From Gallionellaceae bacterium (GTDB taxonomy: Bacteria; Pseudomonadota; Gammaproteobacteria; Burkholderiales; Gallionellaceae), in the NCBI GenBank assembly GCA_003445795.1, contig DMCN01000094.1, forward strand, positions 1 to 45,153: a DNA stretch of 45,153 nucleotides, in the 5' to 3' direction. Position 1 is the stretch's first letter. Every line of letters begins with the position of its first letter. Shown one piece after another: positions 1-7,991 of the stretch. The position numbers were made by a program, and so were the translations under genes. The notes beneath the pieces were generated by a model. The model ran no database searches. It had not been told where the DNA came from and saw only the letters and a list, made by a program, of their open reading frames with translations.

Positions 1-201
1 CAATATCGCCTGCGTCAGCCCGTAAGCCCCGAGCGCCACGCCCATCAGCAAATGGCTCTCGCCCCCCGGCAGATGTTCCGCATACAGCGCGAACACCGGC
101 AGGATGATGAACAGGCCCAGCATGCGCAGGCCGTAAATGCTCGCCAACCCAATACTGGCGCGGCGCTCGAGGGGGGACATGGATACAGGCGAAGCGGACA
201 T
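1..201 (-). CDS. MFS transporter, N-terminal fragment (YajR-like)
   Basis: The reverse strand from the ATG at 201 to the window edge encodes 67 residues, starting MSASPVSMSPLERRASIG and continuing into a hydrophobic first helix with GLRMLGLFIILPVFALYA, then a second-helix start GVALGAYGLTQAIL. This 'GLRMLG-FIILPVFALYA...LALGAYGLTQA' pattern is typical of the first two helices of YajR-type major facilitator drug/proton antiporters. An alternative start is the ATG at 180, which would remove seven residues. The rest of the gene lies outside the window. It is divergent from the RarA-like gene, with about 100 bp between them. The substrate cannot be predicted. Confidence 0.8.
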   Translation of the reverse strand, partial: MSASPVSMSPLERRASIGLASIYGLRMLGLFIILPVFALYAEHLPGGESHLLMGVALGAYGLTQAIL

Positions 202-302
202 AAACCAGCAGTGAATTTCGGAAAGGGCGTATCTTAACAGACCGCCAGACTATCCGCGGAATGCTCAGCAGGCCGAATACAGTGTAAAGTTGCGAAAAAC
301 CA

Positions 303-1571
303 ATGAGCCAATCCCTGAACAACGTCATTCGCCAGGCCGAACAGGTTATTCTCGGCAAACCGCAGCAGATCCGCCTCGCGCTGGCCTGCCTGCTGGCGCG
401 CGGCCATCTGCTCATCGAGGACATGCCGGGCGTGGGCAAGACCACGCTGGCGCGACTGATGGCATCGGCCTTCGATGCCGAGTTCGTGCCGCTGTCGGCG
501 GTGCTTTCCGGCGTGAAGGACATTCGCGAAGCCATCGCGCAGGCCGAGCAGACCCTGCAACAGAACGGCCGCCACACCATCCTGTTCGTGGACGAAGTCC
601 ATCGCTTCAACAAATCGCAGCAGGATGCTTTCCTGCCATTCGTCGAGCAGGGTTTGGTCACCTTCATCGGCGCGACCACCGAGAACCCCTCGTTCGAGTT
701 GAACAACGCGCTGTTGTCGCGGGCGCAGGTGTATGTGCTGCAATCGCTATCCGAAAGCGAGATGGGCCAGCTGTTCGAACGCGCGCGGCAGGTCGCGCTG
801 GACGGGCTGAAGTTCGATGATGCCGCGCGCGAGCGCGTCATAGGTTATGCCGACGGCGATGCACGCCGCCTGCTCAACGTGCTTGAGCAATTGCAGACCG
901 CCGCCCAGGCGGCCAAGATCGGCAAGATCGACACCAAGTTCCTCGACAACACGCTGGCGCAAAAGATGCGCCGCTTCGACAAGGGTGGCGAAGCGTTCTA
1001 CGACCAGATCTCCGCGCTGCACAAATCGGTGCGCGGCTCCAACCCGGATGCCGCACTGTACTGGCTGGTGCGCATGCTGGACGGCGGGGCGGACCCGCGC
1101 TACTTGGCGCGGCGCATCGTGCGCATGGCCTGGGAAGACATCGGCCTCGCCGACCCGCGCGCCATCCAGTTATGCAACGATGCCGCCGCCACCTACGAGC
1201 GGCTGGGATCGCCCGAAGGCGAACTGGCGCTGGCTCAGGCCGTGCTGTACCTGGCCGTCGCGGCGAAATCGAACGCGGGCTATGTCGCGTATAATGCCGC
1301 CCGCGCCTTCATCAGCCAGGACGGCTCGCGCGAAGTGCCGCTGCACTTGCGCAACGCGCCGACCAAATTGATGAAGCAACTGGATTACGGCAAGGATTAC
1401 CGTTACGCGCACGACGAAGCGGGCGGTTATGCGGCGGGCGAGAATTACTTTCCCGATGGTATGCCGGAAGTGAGTTTTTACGAGCCTACCGAGCGCGGGC
1501 TGGAAGCGAAGATCGCGGAGAAGCTGACGCATTTGCGTGAGCTTGATGCAAAGTCGAAAAAGAAAATGTAG
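303..1571 (+). CDS. rarA: RarA-type AAA+ recombination factor with a MoxR-like N-terminus (chimeric)
   Basis: This 422-residue AAA+ protein matches RarA/MgsA, the replication-associated clamp-loader-like ATPase that acts at stalled forks, from about residue 46 to its end. Seen: Walker A GVGKTTLA (43-50), then VLSGVKDIREA (67-77), Walker B LFVDEVHRFNK (94-104), sensor-1 GATTENPS (123-130), and the RarA C-terminal region with DGGADPRYLARRIVRMAWEDIG. Residues 1-45 are wrong for RarA, which normally begins with an 'LAxRMRPxxxxxVxGQxHLL' segment ending in a WGPPGxGKTT P-loop. Here they read like a MoxR AAA ATPase (VILGKPQQIRLALACLLARGHLLIEDMPGVGKT, shown in parts: VILGK, then LLARGHLLIEDMPGVGKT). 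The frame is open throughout. The usual upstream neighbours lolA and ftsK are absent. serS follows, as expected for rarA. Function of the chimera is uncertain; it may be an assembly join. The stop codon lies inside a palindromic repeat. Confidence 0.85.
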   Translation: MSQSLNNVIRQAEQVILGKPQQIRLALACLLARGHLLIEDMPGVGKTTLARLMASAFDAEFVPLSAVLSGVKDIREAIAQAEQTLQQNGRHTILFVDEVHRFNKSQQDAFLPFVEQGLVTFIGATTENPSFELNNALLSRAQVYVLQSLSESEMGQLFERARQVALDGLKFDDAARERVIGYADGDARRLLNVLEQLQTAAQAAKIGKIDTKFLDNTLAQKMRRFDKGGEAFYDQISALHKSVRGSNPDAALYWLVRMLDGGADPRYLARRIVRMAWEDIGLADPRAIQLCNDAAATYERLGSPEGELALAQAVLYLAVAAKSNAGYVAYNAARAFISQDGSREVPLHLRNAPTKLMKQLDYGKDYRYAHDEAGGYAAGENYFPDGMPEVSFYEPTERGLEAKIAEKLTHLRELDAKSKKKM

Positions 1572-1640
1572 GGTGGGTTAGGGCGTAGCCCGTAACCCAC
1601 CATTCGTTCGATGGGTATCGTTTCACTCAACCCATCCTAC
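1568..1640. repeat. Short dispersed palindromic element (GTAGGGTGGGTT family)
   Basis: The 73-bp unit begins GTAGGGTGGGTT and ends AACCCATCCTAC, imperfect terminal inverted repeats with one mismatch. The first half contains an internal hairpin of its own (GGTGGGTTA at 1572-1580 pairing with TAACCCACC at 1593-1601). Elements with these ends are common between genes in many Proteobacteria. The rarA stop codon (TAG, 1569-1571) is part of the left end. It may act as a transcript-end structure between rarA and serS. Confidence 0.65.
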
Positions 1641-1669
1641 GTCGGTATCAGAGTGAATTTGAGGTTCTC

Positions 1670-2968
1670 ATGTTAGACATACAAACATTACGTAACGACC
1701 TGGCCGGTGTGGCCGCACGATTGGCAGCACGCGGTTACACGCTCGAAACCGCCAAGTTCGAGCTGATGGAAGCCGAGCGCAAGACCATCCAGACGCGCAC
1801 CCAGGAACTGCAAGCCAAGCGTAACGCGAGTTCCAAGCTGATCGGGCAAGCCAAGGCCAAAGGTGAAGACACGACGGCTATCATGGCCGAAGTCGGTGCT
1901 TTGGGCGAAGAACTGAAACAACTCGAAGCCAAGCTACCTTTGCTGTTGCAGGAGATGGATGCATTCCTGGCAGTGATCCCCAACGTGCCGCATGCCACGG
2001 TGCCTGTGGGCAAGTCCGAAGCGGACAACGTCGAAGTGCGTAAGGTCGGCGAGATCCCCAAGTTCGCCTTTGAAGTAAAAGACCACGTCAGCATAGGCGA
2101 AGGTCTGGGCGGACTGGATTTCGAGACGGCCACCAAGATCGCCGGTGCGCGTTTCTCGTTGCTGAAAGGCCCGCTGGCCAGACTGCACCGCGCGCTTGCC
2201 CAGTTCATGCTGGACACCCATACCGAGAAGCACGGATACACAGAGACCTATGTGCCGTACATGGTGAACGCAGAATCCATGCGCGGCACGGGCCAGTTGC
2301 CGAAGTTCGAGGAAGACCTGTTCCGCGTACCGCGCGTGGTCGGTGAGGACGGGGTCGAGAAGAATTTCTATCTCATCCCCACCGCTGAAGTCCCCGTCAC
2401 CAACATGGTGCGCGACGAGATCGTGGCGCTGGAAAAACTGCCGATGAAATATGTGGCACACACGCCGTGCTTCCGTAGCGAGGCCGGTTCCTACGGTCGC
2501 GACACGCGCGGCATGATCCGCCAGCACCAGTTCGACAAGGTGGAGCTGGTGCAGATCGTGCATCCGGAAAGATCCTACGAAGCGCTGGAAGGCCTGCTCG
2601 GCCACGCCGAGACCATCCTCAAGCAACTCGGCCTGCCGTACCGCGTGGTCAAGTTGTGCACCGGCGACATGGGCTTCTCCGCCGCGACCACCTACGACAT
2701 CGAAGTGTGGCTGCCCGCGCAGAACACCTACCGCGAGATTTCTTCCTGCTCCAACTTTGAAGCCTTCCAGGCACGCCGCATGCAGGCACGTTTCCGCAAT
2801 GCGGCAGGTAAACCTGAGTTGGTGCACACCCTCAACGGCTCCGGCCTGGCTGTGGGCCGCACGCTAGTCGCTGTCCTTGAGAACTATCAGCAGGCCGACG
2901 GCAGCGTAAAGGTGCCCGAGGTGCTGCGTCCCTATATGGGCGGGCTGACCTCGATCAACGCGATCTGA
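1670..2968 (+). CDS. serS: Seryl-tRNA synthetase
   Basis: 432 residues, the normal length for bacterial SerRS, which charges tRNA-Ser with serine in the cytoplasm. Residues 1-105 form the long antiparallel coiled-coil arm that grips the tRNA variable arm (heptad-rich ERKTIQTRTQELQAKRN). The class II catalytic core follows with motif 2 (TPCFRSEAGSYGRDTRGMIR), the substrate-loop sequence IPTAEVPVTN, and motif 3 (LNGSGLAVGRTLVAVLEN). The ATG at 1670 is preceded by GAGG at 1661-1664. A cognate tRNA-Ser gene lies at 11014. The gene is followed by a terminator and appears to be the last in its transcript. Confidence 0.98.
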   Translation: MLDIQTLRNDLAGVAARLAARGYTLETAKFELMEAERKTIQTRTQELQAKRNASSKLIGQAKAKGEDTTAIMAEVGALGEELKQLEAKLPLLLQEMDAFLAVIPNVPHATVPVGKSEADNVEVRKVGEIPKFAFEVKDHVSIGEGLGGLDFETATKIAGARFSLLKGPLARLHRALAQFMLDTHTEKHGYTETYVPYMVNAESMRGTGQLPKFEEDLFRVPRVVGEDGVEKNFYLIPTAEVPVTNMVRDEIVALEKLPMKYVAHTPCFRSEAGSYGRDTRGMIRQHQFDKVELVQIVHPERSYEALEGLLGHAETILKQLGLPYRVVKLCTGDMGFSAATTYDIEVWLPAQNTYREISSCSNFEAFQARRMQARFRNAAGKPELVHTLNGSGLAVGRTLVAVLENYQQADGSVKVPEVLRPYMGGLTSINAI

Positions 2969-2972
2969 ACGG

Positions 2973-3001
2973 AAGGGGAGCAGTTCGCTCCTCTTTTTTT
3001 G
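2973..3001 (+). terminator. Rho-independent terminator after serS
   Basis: A GC-rich stem (AGGGGAGC pairing with GCTCCTCT, one G-T pair) with a loop at about 2982-2986 is followed by a run of seven T residues ending at 3000. It lies a few bases after the serS stop. Confidence 0.85.
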
Positions 3002-3047
3002 CGTTTCGTCGCATTTAGTTTCCGCCTTTGGTGTCGCCAGATTACAG

Positions 3048-3065
3048 TACGATGCAACTATCGTA
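3048..3065. promoter_or_regulatory. Candidate operator upstream of the ABC/LytSR operon
   Basis: TACGAT (3048-3053), a six-base spacer, then ATCGTA (3060-3065): a perfect inverted repeat of 6 bp arms, 33 bp before the first gene of a seven-gene operon. No confident -10/-35 pair was found around it. The binding protein is unknown; a LytTR regulator is encoded in the same operon but such proteins usually bind direct repeats. Confidence 0.35.
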
Positions 3066-3097
3066 GCAACATCTATCAAACCACATCGAGGTCGAAC

Positions 3098-3805
3098 ATG
3101 AGCGACAACACCAGCCATCCGCCAATCCTGAAACTGCGCAACATCAAGCGCCGTTTCCAGTTGGGCGAGACCACCATCGACGCGCTGAACAACATCTCGC
3201 TGGACATCCACGCGGGCGAGTTCCTGGCCGTGTGGGGGCCGTCCGGCAGCGGCAAATCCACCCTGATGAACATCATCGGCCTCATCGACGCCCCCACCGA
3301 GGGTGAGGTGCATTTCGACGAGCAGGACACGCGCGTGCTGGACGACGATGCGCTCACCGAGTTTCGCAGCAAGAAGCTTGGCTTCGTGTTCCAGAACTTC
3401 AATCTGGTGCCGGTGCTCTCGGCGCTTGAGAACGTGATGCTGCCCCTGCAGATCCAGGGCGTGGACGAACACGAGGCGCGCGAACGCGCTGCCGCGGCGC
3501 TGGTGGATGTGGGGCTGGAGCGGTTCAAGGACTCCTTGCCGGACAAGCTCTCCGGCGGGCAGCGCCAGCGTGTTGCTATCGCCCGCGCGCTGGTGGTGAA
3601 CCCCAAGCTGGTCATCGCAGACGAGCCGACCGCCAATCTGGATTCGGAGAACAGCCGCATGGTGGTGGAGTTGATGCGCGAGATGAACCGCGCGCGCAAG
3701 GTGACCTTTGTGTTCACCACGCACGACCAGCGCCTGCTCGACCATGTGGACCGCAAGATATTGTTGCGCGACGGCAACATTGTGAGTGATGAGGTGATGG
3801 CATGA
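3098..3805 (+). CDS. ABC transporter ATP-binding protein (MacB/LolD type)
   Basis: 235-residue ATPase of the MacB/LolD/FtsE class, which powers FtsX-type permeases working on envelope substrates rather than classic transport. Visible: Walker A GPSGSGKST (47-55), Q-loop Q99, signature LSGGQRQRVAIARAL (151-165), Walker B LVIADEPTANLD (171-182) and the H-loop histidine H209 in TTHD. The ATG at 3098 was chosen because GAGG at 3090-3093 precedes it and homologues begin near LKLRNIKRRF; an open frame extends upstream to 2999 but would run into the serS terminator. Its stop overlaps the start of the permease gene by 4 bp, so the two are translationally coupled. The exact substrate is not known. Confidence 0.92.
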   Translation: MSDNTSHPPILKLRNIKRRFQLGETTIDALNNISLDIHAGEFLAVWGPSGSGKSTLMNIIGLIDAPTEGEVHFDEQDTRVLDDDALTEFRSKKLGFVFQNFNLVPVLSALENVMLPLQIQGVDEHEARERAAAALVDVGLERFKDSLPDKLSGGQRQRVAIARALVVNPKLVIADEPTANLDSENSRMVVELMREMNRARKVTFVFTTHDQRLLDHVDRKILLRDGNIVSDEVMA

Positions 3806-5064
3806 AGAACCTGTTCAAACTTGCCCTGCGCGGCCTGATGCGCAACCGCCGCCGCTCGATGGTGACGATGCTTGCCATCGCCTTCGGTTTCGCGGCCATC
3901 GTGCTGTTCGCGGGTTACACGCACAACGTCTACGACGGTCTCGGTCGCCAGTCCATCCATGGCGAGATGCTGGGTCACCTGACGCTGTACAAGAAAGGCA
4001 TGCGCACGGAAGGCAAGCTCGATCCGGAACGCTATCTGCTCACCGCACAGGAAGTCGCCGCCATCAGCAAGCTGGTCAGCGCCGAGGAACACGTCAAACT
4101 GGTCGCGCCGCGTTTGGGGATGAGCGGGCTGGTGAGCAACGGTCGCGCCAGCACCATCTTCATCGCCGAAGGCATCGAGCCGGAAGCGGTGATGAAACTG
4201 CGTGAAGGCTCGCTGACCGAGACCGAACGCAAAAGCGGCATGTTCGACAACATGTGGATGCGACTGGACAAGGATAGGCCGGAGGTGGCCAGCCTGAGCG
4301 ACGGACTGGTCGAGATGCTGCACCTGAAAGAAGGTGAGCAGGCACAGGTTCTGGTGAACACCTTGAGCGGGCAAGCCAATGCCGCCGACATCACCCTGGC
4401 CAAATCCTTCAACACCGGCAACGCGGGCAGCAACGACAAGTTTGCTTTCGTCTCGCTGGAGCTGGCGCGCACCCTGCTCGATGCGGAAGGCCGCGCGCAA
4501 CGGCTGACCATCCTGCTCGATGACGAGTCCAGGACCGCAGCGATGCGCGACAGCCTGCAGGCGAAACTCACCGCAGCGGGTTTCGAGGTGGAGATACTGA
4601 CCTGGCAGGAACTGTCCGATTTCTATAATCAGGTCCACGGCATGTTCGACATGATCTTCGGCTTCATCTTCAACATCGTGTTGACCGTGGTCATCATGAG
4701 CGTGGCCAACTCCATGGGCATGACCGTGATCGAGCGCACCCGCGAGATCGGCACCCTGCGTGCCATCGGCCTCAAGCGCAGCGGCGTGATACGGCTGTTC
4801 ACCATGGAATCGATGCTGCTCACGCTGCTCGGTTGCGTCACCGGGCTGCTGATCGCGCTGCTGGTGCGCTGGGGCATCAATCTGGCCAACATCTCCTATG
4901 TGCCGCCCAACAGCGCGAGCCCAGTGCCGCTGCTGGTCGATATGGATGTCGGGCGCACCGTCTTCACCTTCATCCTGATGGGGCTGGTGGGCACGCTGGC
5001 AGCTTATATGCCGGCGCGGCGCGCGGCGAAGAAGGACATCATCGATGCTTTGGGTCATGTTTAA
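3802..5064 (+). CDS. FtsX-like ABC permease (MacB/LolC type)
   Basis: 420-residue inner-membrane protein with the four-helix plan of FtsX/MacB permeases: an N-terminal helix (SMVTMLAIAFGFAAIVLFAG), a large periplasmic domain of roughly 230 residues, then three C-terminal helices. The first of these, with TVVIMSVANSMGMTVIERTREIGTLRAIG (read as SVANSMGMTVIERTREIG then TLRAIGLKRS), carries the cytoplasmic coupling motif that contacts the ATPase. Starts with ATG overlapping the ATPase stop. The following LolA-like and outer-membrane proteins suggest the complex moves a lipid, lipoprotein or similar envelope molecule outward; this is inference from context. Confidence 0.9.
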   Translation: MKNLFKLALRGLMRNRRRSMVTMLAIAFGFAAIVLFAGYTHNVYDGLGRQSIHGEMLGHLTLYKKGMRTEGKLDPERYLLTAQEVAAISKLVSAEEHVKLVAPRLGMSGLVSNGRASTIFIAEGIEPEAVMKLREGSLTETERKSGMFDNMWMRLDKDRPEVASLSDGLVEMLHLKEGEQAQVLVNTLSGQANAADITLAKSFNTGNAGSNDKFAFVSLELARTLLDAEGRAQRLTILLDDESRTAAMRDSLQAKLTAAGFEVEILTWQELSDFYNQVHGMFDMIFGFIFNIVLTVVIMSVANSMGMTVIERTREIGTLRAIGLKRSGVIRLFTMESMLLTLLGCVTGLLIALLVRWGINLANISYVPPNSASPVPLLVDMDVGRTVFTFILMGLVGTLAAYMPARRAAKKDIIDALGHV

Positions 5065-5074
5065 GGAGCGGGTC

Positions 5075-5803
5075 ATGAGAGCAATCGCCAGCTTGTTGAT
5101 ATTCGCAGTATCCGGGGCAGTGATGGCCGCCCCCGATGCGCACAGCATCCTCAAGGATTCCGACCAGGCGCGCGGCGGCGGTCTGCCCGGCATCGTGTGG
5201 GAGATCAAGTTGCAGTCGCGCGACGGCGAGCGCAACGATGAGCCGCAACGCATCCTGGTGAAGGCGGTGGACGATTCCAGCATTGCCGAGACGCAGGAGC
5301 CGGTGCGCTTCAAGGGTTCGAAGATATTGCAGGTGGAACGCAACATGTGGATGACGCGGCCCGGCCTGTCCAAGCCCATCCCCATCTCGCCGCGCCAGCG
5401 CATGAGCGGGCAGGCCTCCAACGGCGACATCGCCGCGACCAACTACGCGGGCGATTACGACGCACAACTGGGAGCGACCGAGAATGTCGACAGCGATCCC
5501 TGCTACGTGCTCGACCTCAGCGCGAAACACAAACGCGCCACCTACGACAAGATCCGCTACTGGGTGTCGGTCAAGCGCGTGGTCGGCATCAAGGCCGAGT
5601 TCTATTCCGTCAGCGGCAAGCTGCTCAAAACCGCAAGATTCGAATACGGAAACACCATCGAGCATGACGGCAAGCACATCCCCTTCATCAGCAGGATGAT
5701 CATCCGCGACGCGCTGATCGACGCCGAGACCGTGATGGAATTCGGCACGGTGAAGGTGAAGAAGATTGCGGCGTCTGAATTCGATCTCGGCCAGATGCAA
5801 TGA
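5075..5803 (+). CDS. LolA-like periplasmic protein (outer-membrane lipoprotein-sorting family)
   Basis: 242 residues with a Sec signal peptide (MRAIASLLIFAVSGAVMAA, cleavage near residue 19). The mature sequence resembles the COG2834 'outer membrane lipoprotein-sorting protein' family, which has the LolA half-barrel fold and carries hydrophobic cargo across the periplasm. Supporting patterns are ILKDSDQARGG at the start, ERNMWMTRPGLSKPIPISPRQRM in the middle (WMxxPG...KPI.IS), and a late strand pair YWVSVKRVVGIKAEF. The ATG at 5075 has AAGGAG 9 bp before it, 10 bp after the permease stop. It overlaps the next gene by 4 bp. Context suggests it receives cargo from the FtsX-type pump. This is not the housekeeping LolA. 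Confidence 0.8.
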   Translation: MRAIASLLIFAVSGAVMAAPDAHSILKDSDQARGGGLPGIVWEIKLQSRDGERNDEPQRILVKAVDDSSIAETQEPVRFKGSKILQVERNMWMTRPGLSKPIPISPRQRMSGQASNGDIAATNYAGDYDAQLGATENVDSDPCYVLDLSAKHKRATYDKIRYWVSVKRVVGIKAEFYSVSGKLLKTARFEYGNTIEHDGKHIPFISRMIIRDALIDAETVMEFGTVKVKKIAASEFDLGQMQ

Positions 5804-6996
5804 GGATTCCTGTGCTGGTGTTGTGTGCCGTCGCTTCGACCGCATATGCGGAAGAAGCAGACTGGCGCACTTCATGGGACGGTACACTTTATGGTTATGC
5901 CAACAGCATGGTGGTGCGCGACGACAGTGTGCTCAACCCCTACAACCAGATCGCGCGACTGCCGCAGCGCAGCGACGTGGCCGAAATACGCATGAATCTC
6001 AAGGCCGAGAGCGAGACGGTGCGCGTGACCGCGCGCGGCATCGGCTCCACACGCGAGATGCGCAACGCCTTCGGACAGCGCTCGCATACCGAAGGCTATC
6101 TCAGCCTGTGGCAGGTACGTGTGCGCGCCGCCGAGGGCTGGAACGTCGCCGCCGGCCGCGATGTGCTGAACTGGGGGGCGGGGCAGTTTCGTTCGCCGTC
6201 GAGCCCGTTCTATTTTGACAACGGCCGCACCGACCCGATGCGCGAACTGGTCGGCATGGATGTGGCGAAGGTGTCGTGGACGCCGGACATGCGGAGCAGT
6301 GCCACGCTGGTGCGCGTGGTGCGTTCCGGCTACGGTGCGGCGCAGCCGGATGCCTGGCGCGACAGTTGGCTGGCAAAGTTCGACACGCGCGGCGAAGAGA
6401 TCGCCTGGGGCATGGTCGCCGCCAAAGCGCCGCATCTTGGCGCGTTCTACGGCGCGCACGGCCAATACACGATGAGCGATGAACTGATGCTGTACGGCGA
6501 ATTCGGTTCGTCGGTGCTGCCGGTGGTGCTGGGCTCGCCCGAGGATGCCGCACAGCCTTATCAAATCCAGTCCCCCTCGCCGCGCGGCAACGCGACCTTG
6601 GCTGGCTCCTCATACACTTTCGAGAGCGGCCAGTCGCTGATGCTCGAATATCTGCACGACGGCCACGGCTACACCAAGGCGCAAGAGGTAGCCTACTTCG
6701 AGCGCGCCACCACCCAGTTCGGCCTGCCGCTGGGCTTGATGCCGCGTCTGCTCGGGCGCGACTATTTCCATGCCGTGTGGCAGGCCAACATGATGAGCGA
6801 GACAGGCTACTGGCGGCTGATGTACACGCGCAACCTCACCGACAGCGGCAGCGAGTTTGCCGCCTACGGCGAGACCACCCTGCATCCGCGCCTGAGCATC
6901 TATGCGCTGGCCGTGCTGCCACAGGGCGGCGCACGCCAGGAAGCGGGCGCGCTGTTCACGCGCAGTTTCACGCTGGGGCTCAAGTCCTCCATCTGA
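5800..6996 (+). CDS. Outer-membrane beta-barrel protein of the ABC/LolA-like operon
   Basis: 398 residues with a short signal peptide (MRIPVLVLCAVASTAYA, cleavage after AYA). The mature part is rich in alternating polar/hydrophobic strands, with GRDVLNWGAGQF and SSPFYFDNGRTDPMRELVGMD resembling the 'GRxxxxWG...NP' strand-turn found in porin-like outer-membrane barrels (for example DUF1302-like and hydrocarbon-export barrels). It ends TRSFTLGLKSSI, not in phenylalanine, but with an amphipathic last strand. Its ATG overlaps the stop of the LolA-like gene, so the pair is coupled and the products probably act in series. The family could not be named with confidence. Confidence 0.75.
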   Translation: MRIPVLVLCAVASTAYAEEADWRTSWDGTLYGYANSMVVRDDSVLNPYNQIARLPQRSDVAEIRMNLKAESETVRVTARGIGSTREMRNAFGQRSHTEGYLSLWQVRVRAAEGWNVAAGRDVLNWGAGQFRSPSSPFYFDNGRTDPMRELVGMDVAKVSWTPDMRSSATLVRVVRSGYGAAQPDAWRDSWLAKFDTRGEEIAWGMVAAKAPHLGAFYGAHGQYTMSDELMLYGEFGSSVLPVVLGSPEDAAQPYQIQSPSPRGNATLAGSSYTFESGQSLMLEYLHDGHGYTKAQEVAYFERATTQFGLPLGLMPRLLGRDYFHAVWQANMMSETGYWRLMYTRNLTDSGSEFAAYGETTLHPRLSIYALAVLPQGGARQEAGALFTRSFTLGLKSSI

Positions 6997-7000
6997 TGCG

Positions 7001-7990
7001 ATGAAGAAGATTCTCTCCTATCTAGTCTCCACGCTGATCTTCAATACCGCCATCGCGGGCATCCTGACCCTGCTGATGCCCGGCCCCCTGTTCTGGCACA
7101 ACTTCATCTATTCGCAGTGCATCGGCCTGTCGGTGCTGGCTCTCAATGTCGGCGCGACCGCGTACTTGAAGAACTATCTGGTTCGCTGGTTGGTCCGTAT
7201 CCTCACCCTGCCGCTCAGCGTGGCGGTCGGCATGACGCTGGCGTTCACTCTCAGCGGTGTGGGGAGTTGGGGCGACCAATACACCTGGCTCACGATGACC
7301 ATAGGATTGTTCTTCAGCCTGATCGGCGGCATCACCCTGCTGCTCTCCGAACGTATCGAGATGGAAGTCGAGCGGCACAAGCTCATGAAAAGCGAGAGCT
7401 TGCGGCGCGAGATCGAGGCCAACCTGAAACTGCTGCAGGCACAGATCGAACCGCATTTCCTGTTCAACACACTGGCCAATGTCGGCAGCCTGATCGACAC
7501 CGATCCGGTGCTGGCGAAGCACTTGCTGGAGCGGCTGAACGACTGGCTGCGCGTGGCGCTGGTGCGCGCGCGCAGCGACCGTGCCACGCTGGGTGACGAA
7601 CTGGACATGCTGGAGAACTATCTGCAGATATTGAAGGTGCGCTTCGGCGAGCGTTTGCGCTGGCTCATCGATGTGCCCGGGGATGTCCGCTTGGTCTCTT
7701 TTCCGCCGATGCTGCTGCAGCCGCTGGTGGAGAACGCCGTGCGCCACGGCATCGAACCCAAGATCGGCGGCGGCGAGATCGTCATCCGCGCAAGCATCGG
7801 GAACGGCATGCTGTATTGCGAGGTGCGAGATGACGGCGTTGGTATCCAGTCTGCCGATAGCGGCGGAGCGGGGCTGGCCAACGTGCGCGAGCGGCTGGCG
7901 ACGCTGTTCGGTGAGCAGGGCCGCCTAGTCTTGCACAACGGCGCACATGGCGGTACGGTCGCGACATTGGAACTGCCTGCGAAGAATTAG
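7001..7990 (+). CDS. LytS/YehU-type sensor histidine kinase
   Basis: 329 residues. Four or so membrane helices occupy residues 1-117, with no periplasmic domain of note. They are followed by a His_kinase (PF06580-type) phosphoacceptor motif LQAQIEPHFLFNTLAN with H152, then an HATPase domain with the N-box LLQPLVENAVRHGIEP and the G-boxes DDGVG and GAGLANVRERL. This is the LytS/AlgZ class that pairs with LytTR regulators. The ATG at 7001 lies 4 bp after the preceding stop; no strong ribosome site is present, consistent with translational coupling. The regulator gene starts 1 bp after its stop. Signal unknown; probably envelope stress or the cargo of the adjacent export system. Confidence 0.92.
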   Translation: MKKILSYLVSTLIFNTAIAGILTLLMPGPLFWHNFIYSQCIGLSVLALNVGATAYLKNYLVRWLVRILTLPLSVAVGMTLAFTLSGVGSWGDQYTWLTMTIGLFFSLIGGITLLLSERIEMEVERHKLMKSESLRREIEANLKLLQAQIEPHFLFNTLANVGSLIDTDPVLAKHLLERLNDWLRVALVRARSDRATLGDELDMLENYLQILKVRFGERLRWLIDVPGDVRLVSFPPMLLQPLVENAVRHGIEPKIGGGEIVIRASIGNGMLYCEVRDDGVGIQSADSGGAGLANVRERLATLFGEQGRLVLHNGAHGGTVATLELPAKN

Positions 7991-7991
7991 T

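Noticed and set aside
3076..5442. A 788-codon antisense frame across the ABC and permease genes
   Set aside because: Overlaps three well-supported genes, has low-complexity composition and no recognisable domain or ribosome site.
5075..5803. Housekeeping LolA
   Set aside because: Sequence and context (after an FtsX-type pump, coupled to a barrel gene) fit the wider COG2834 family rather than LolA itself.
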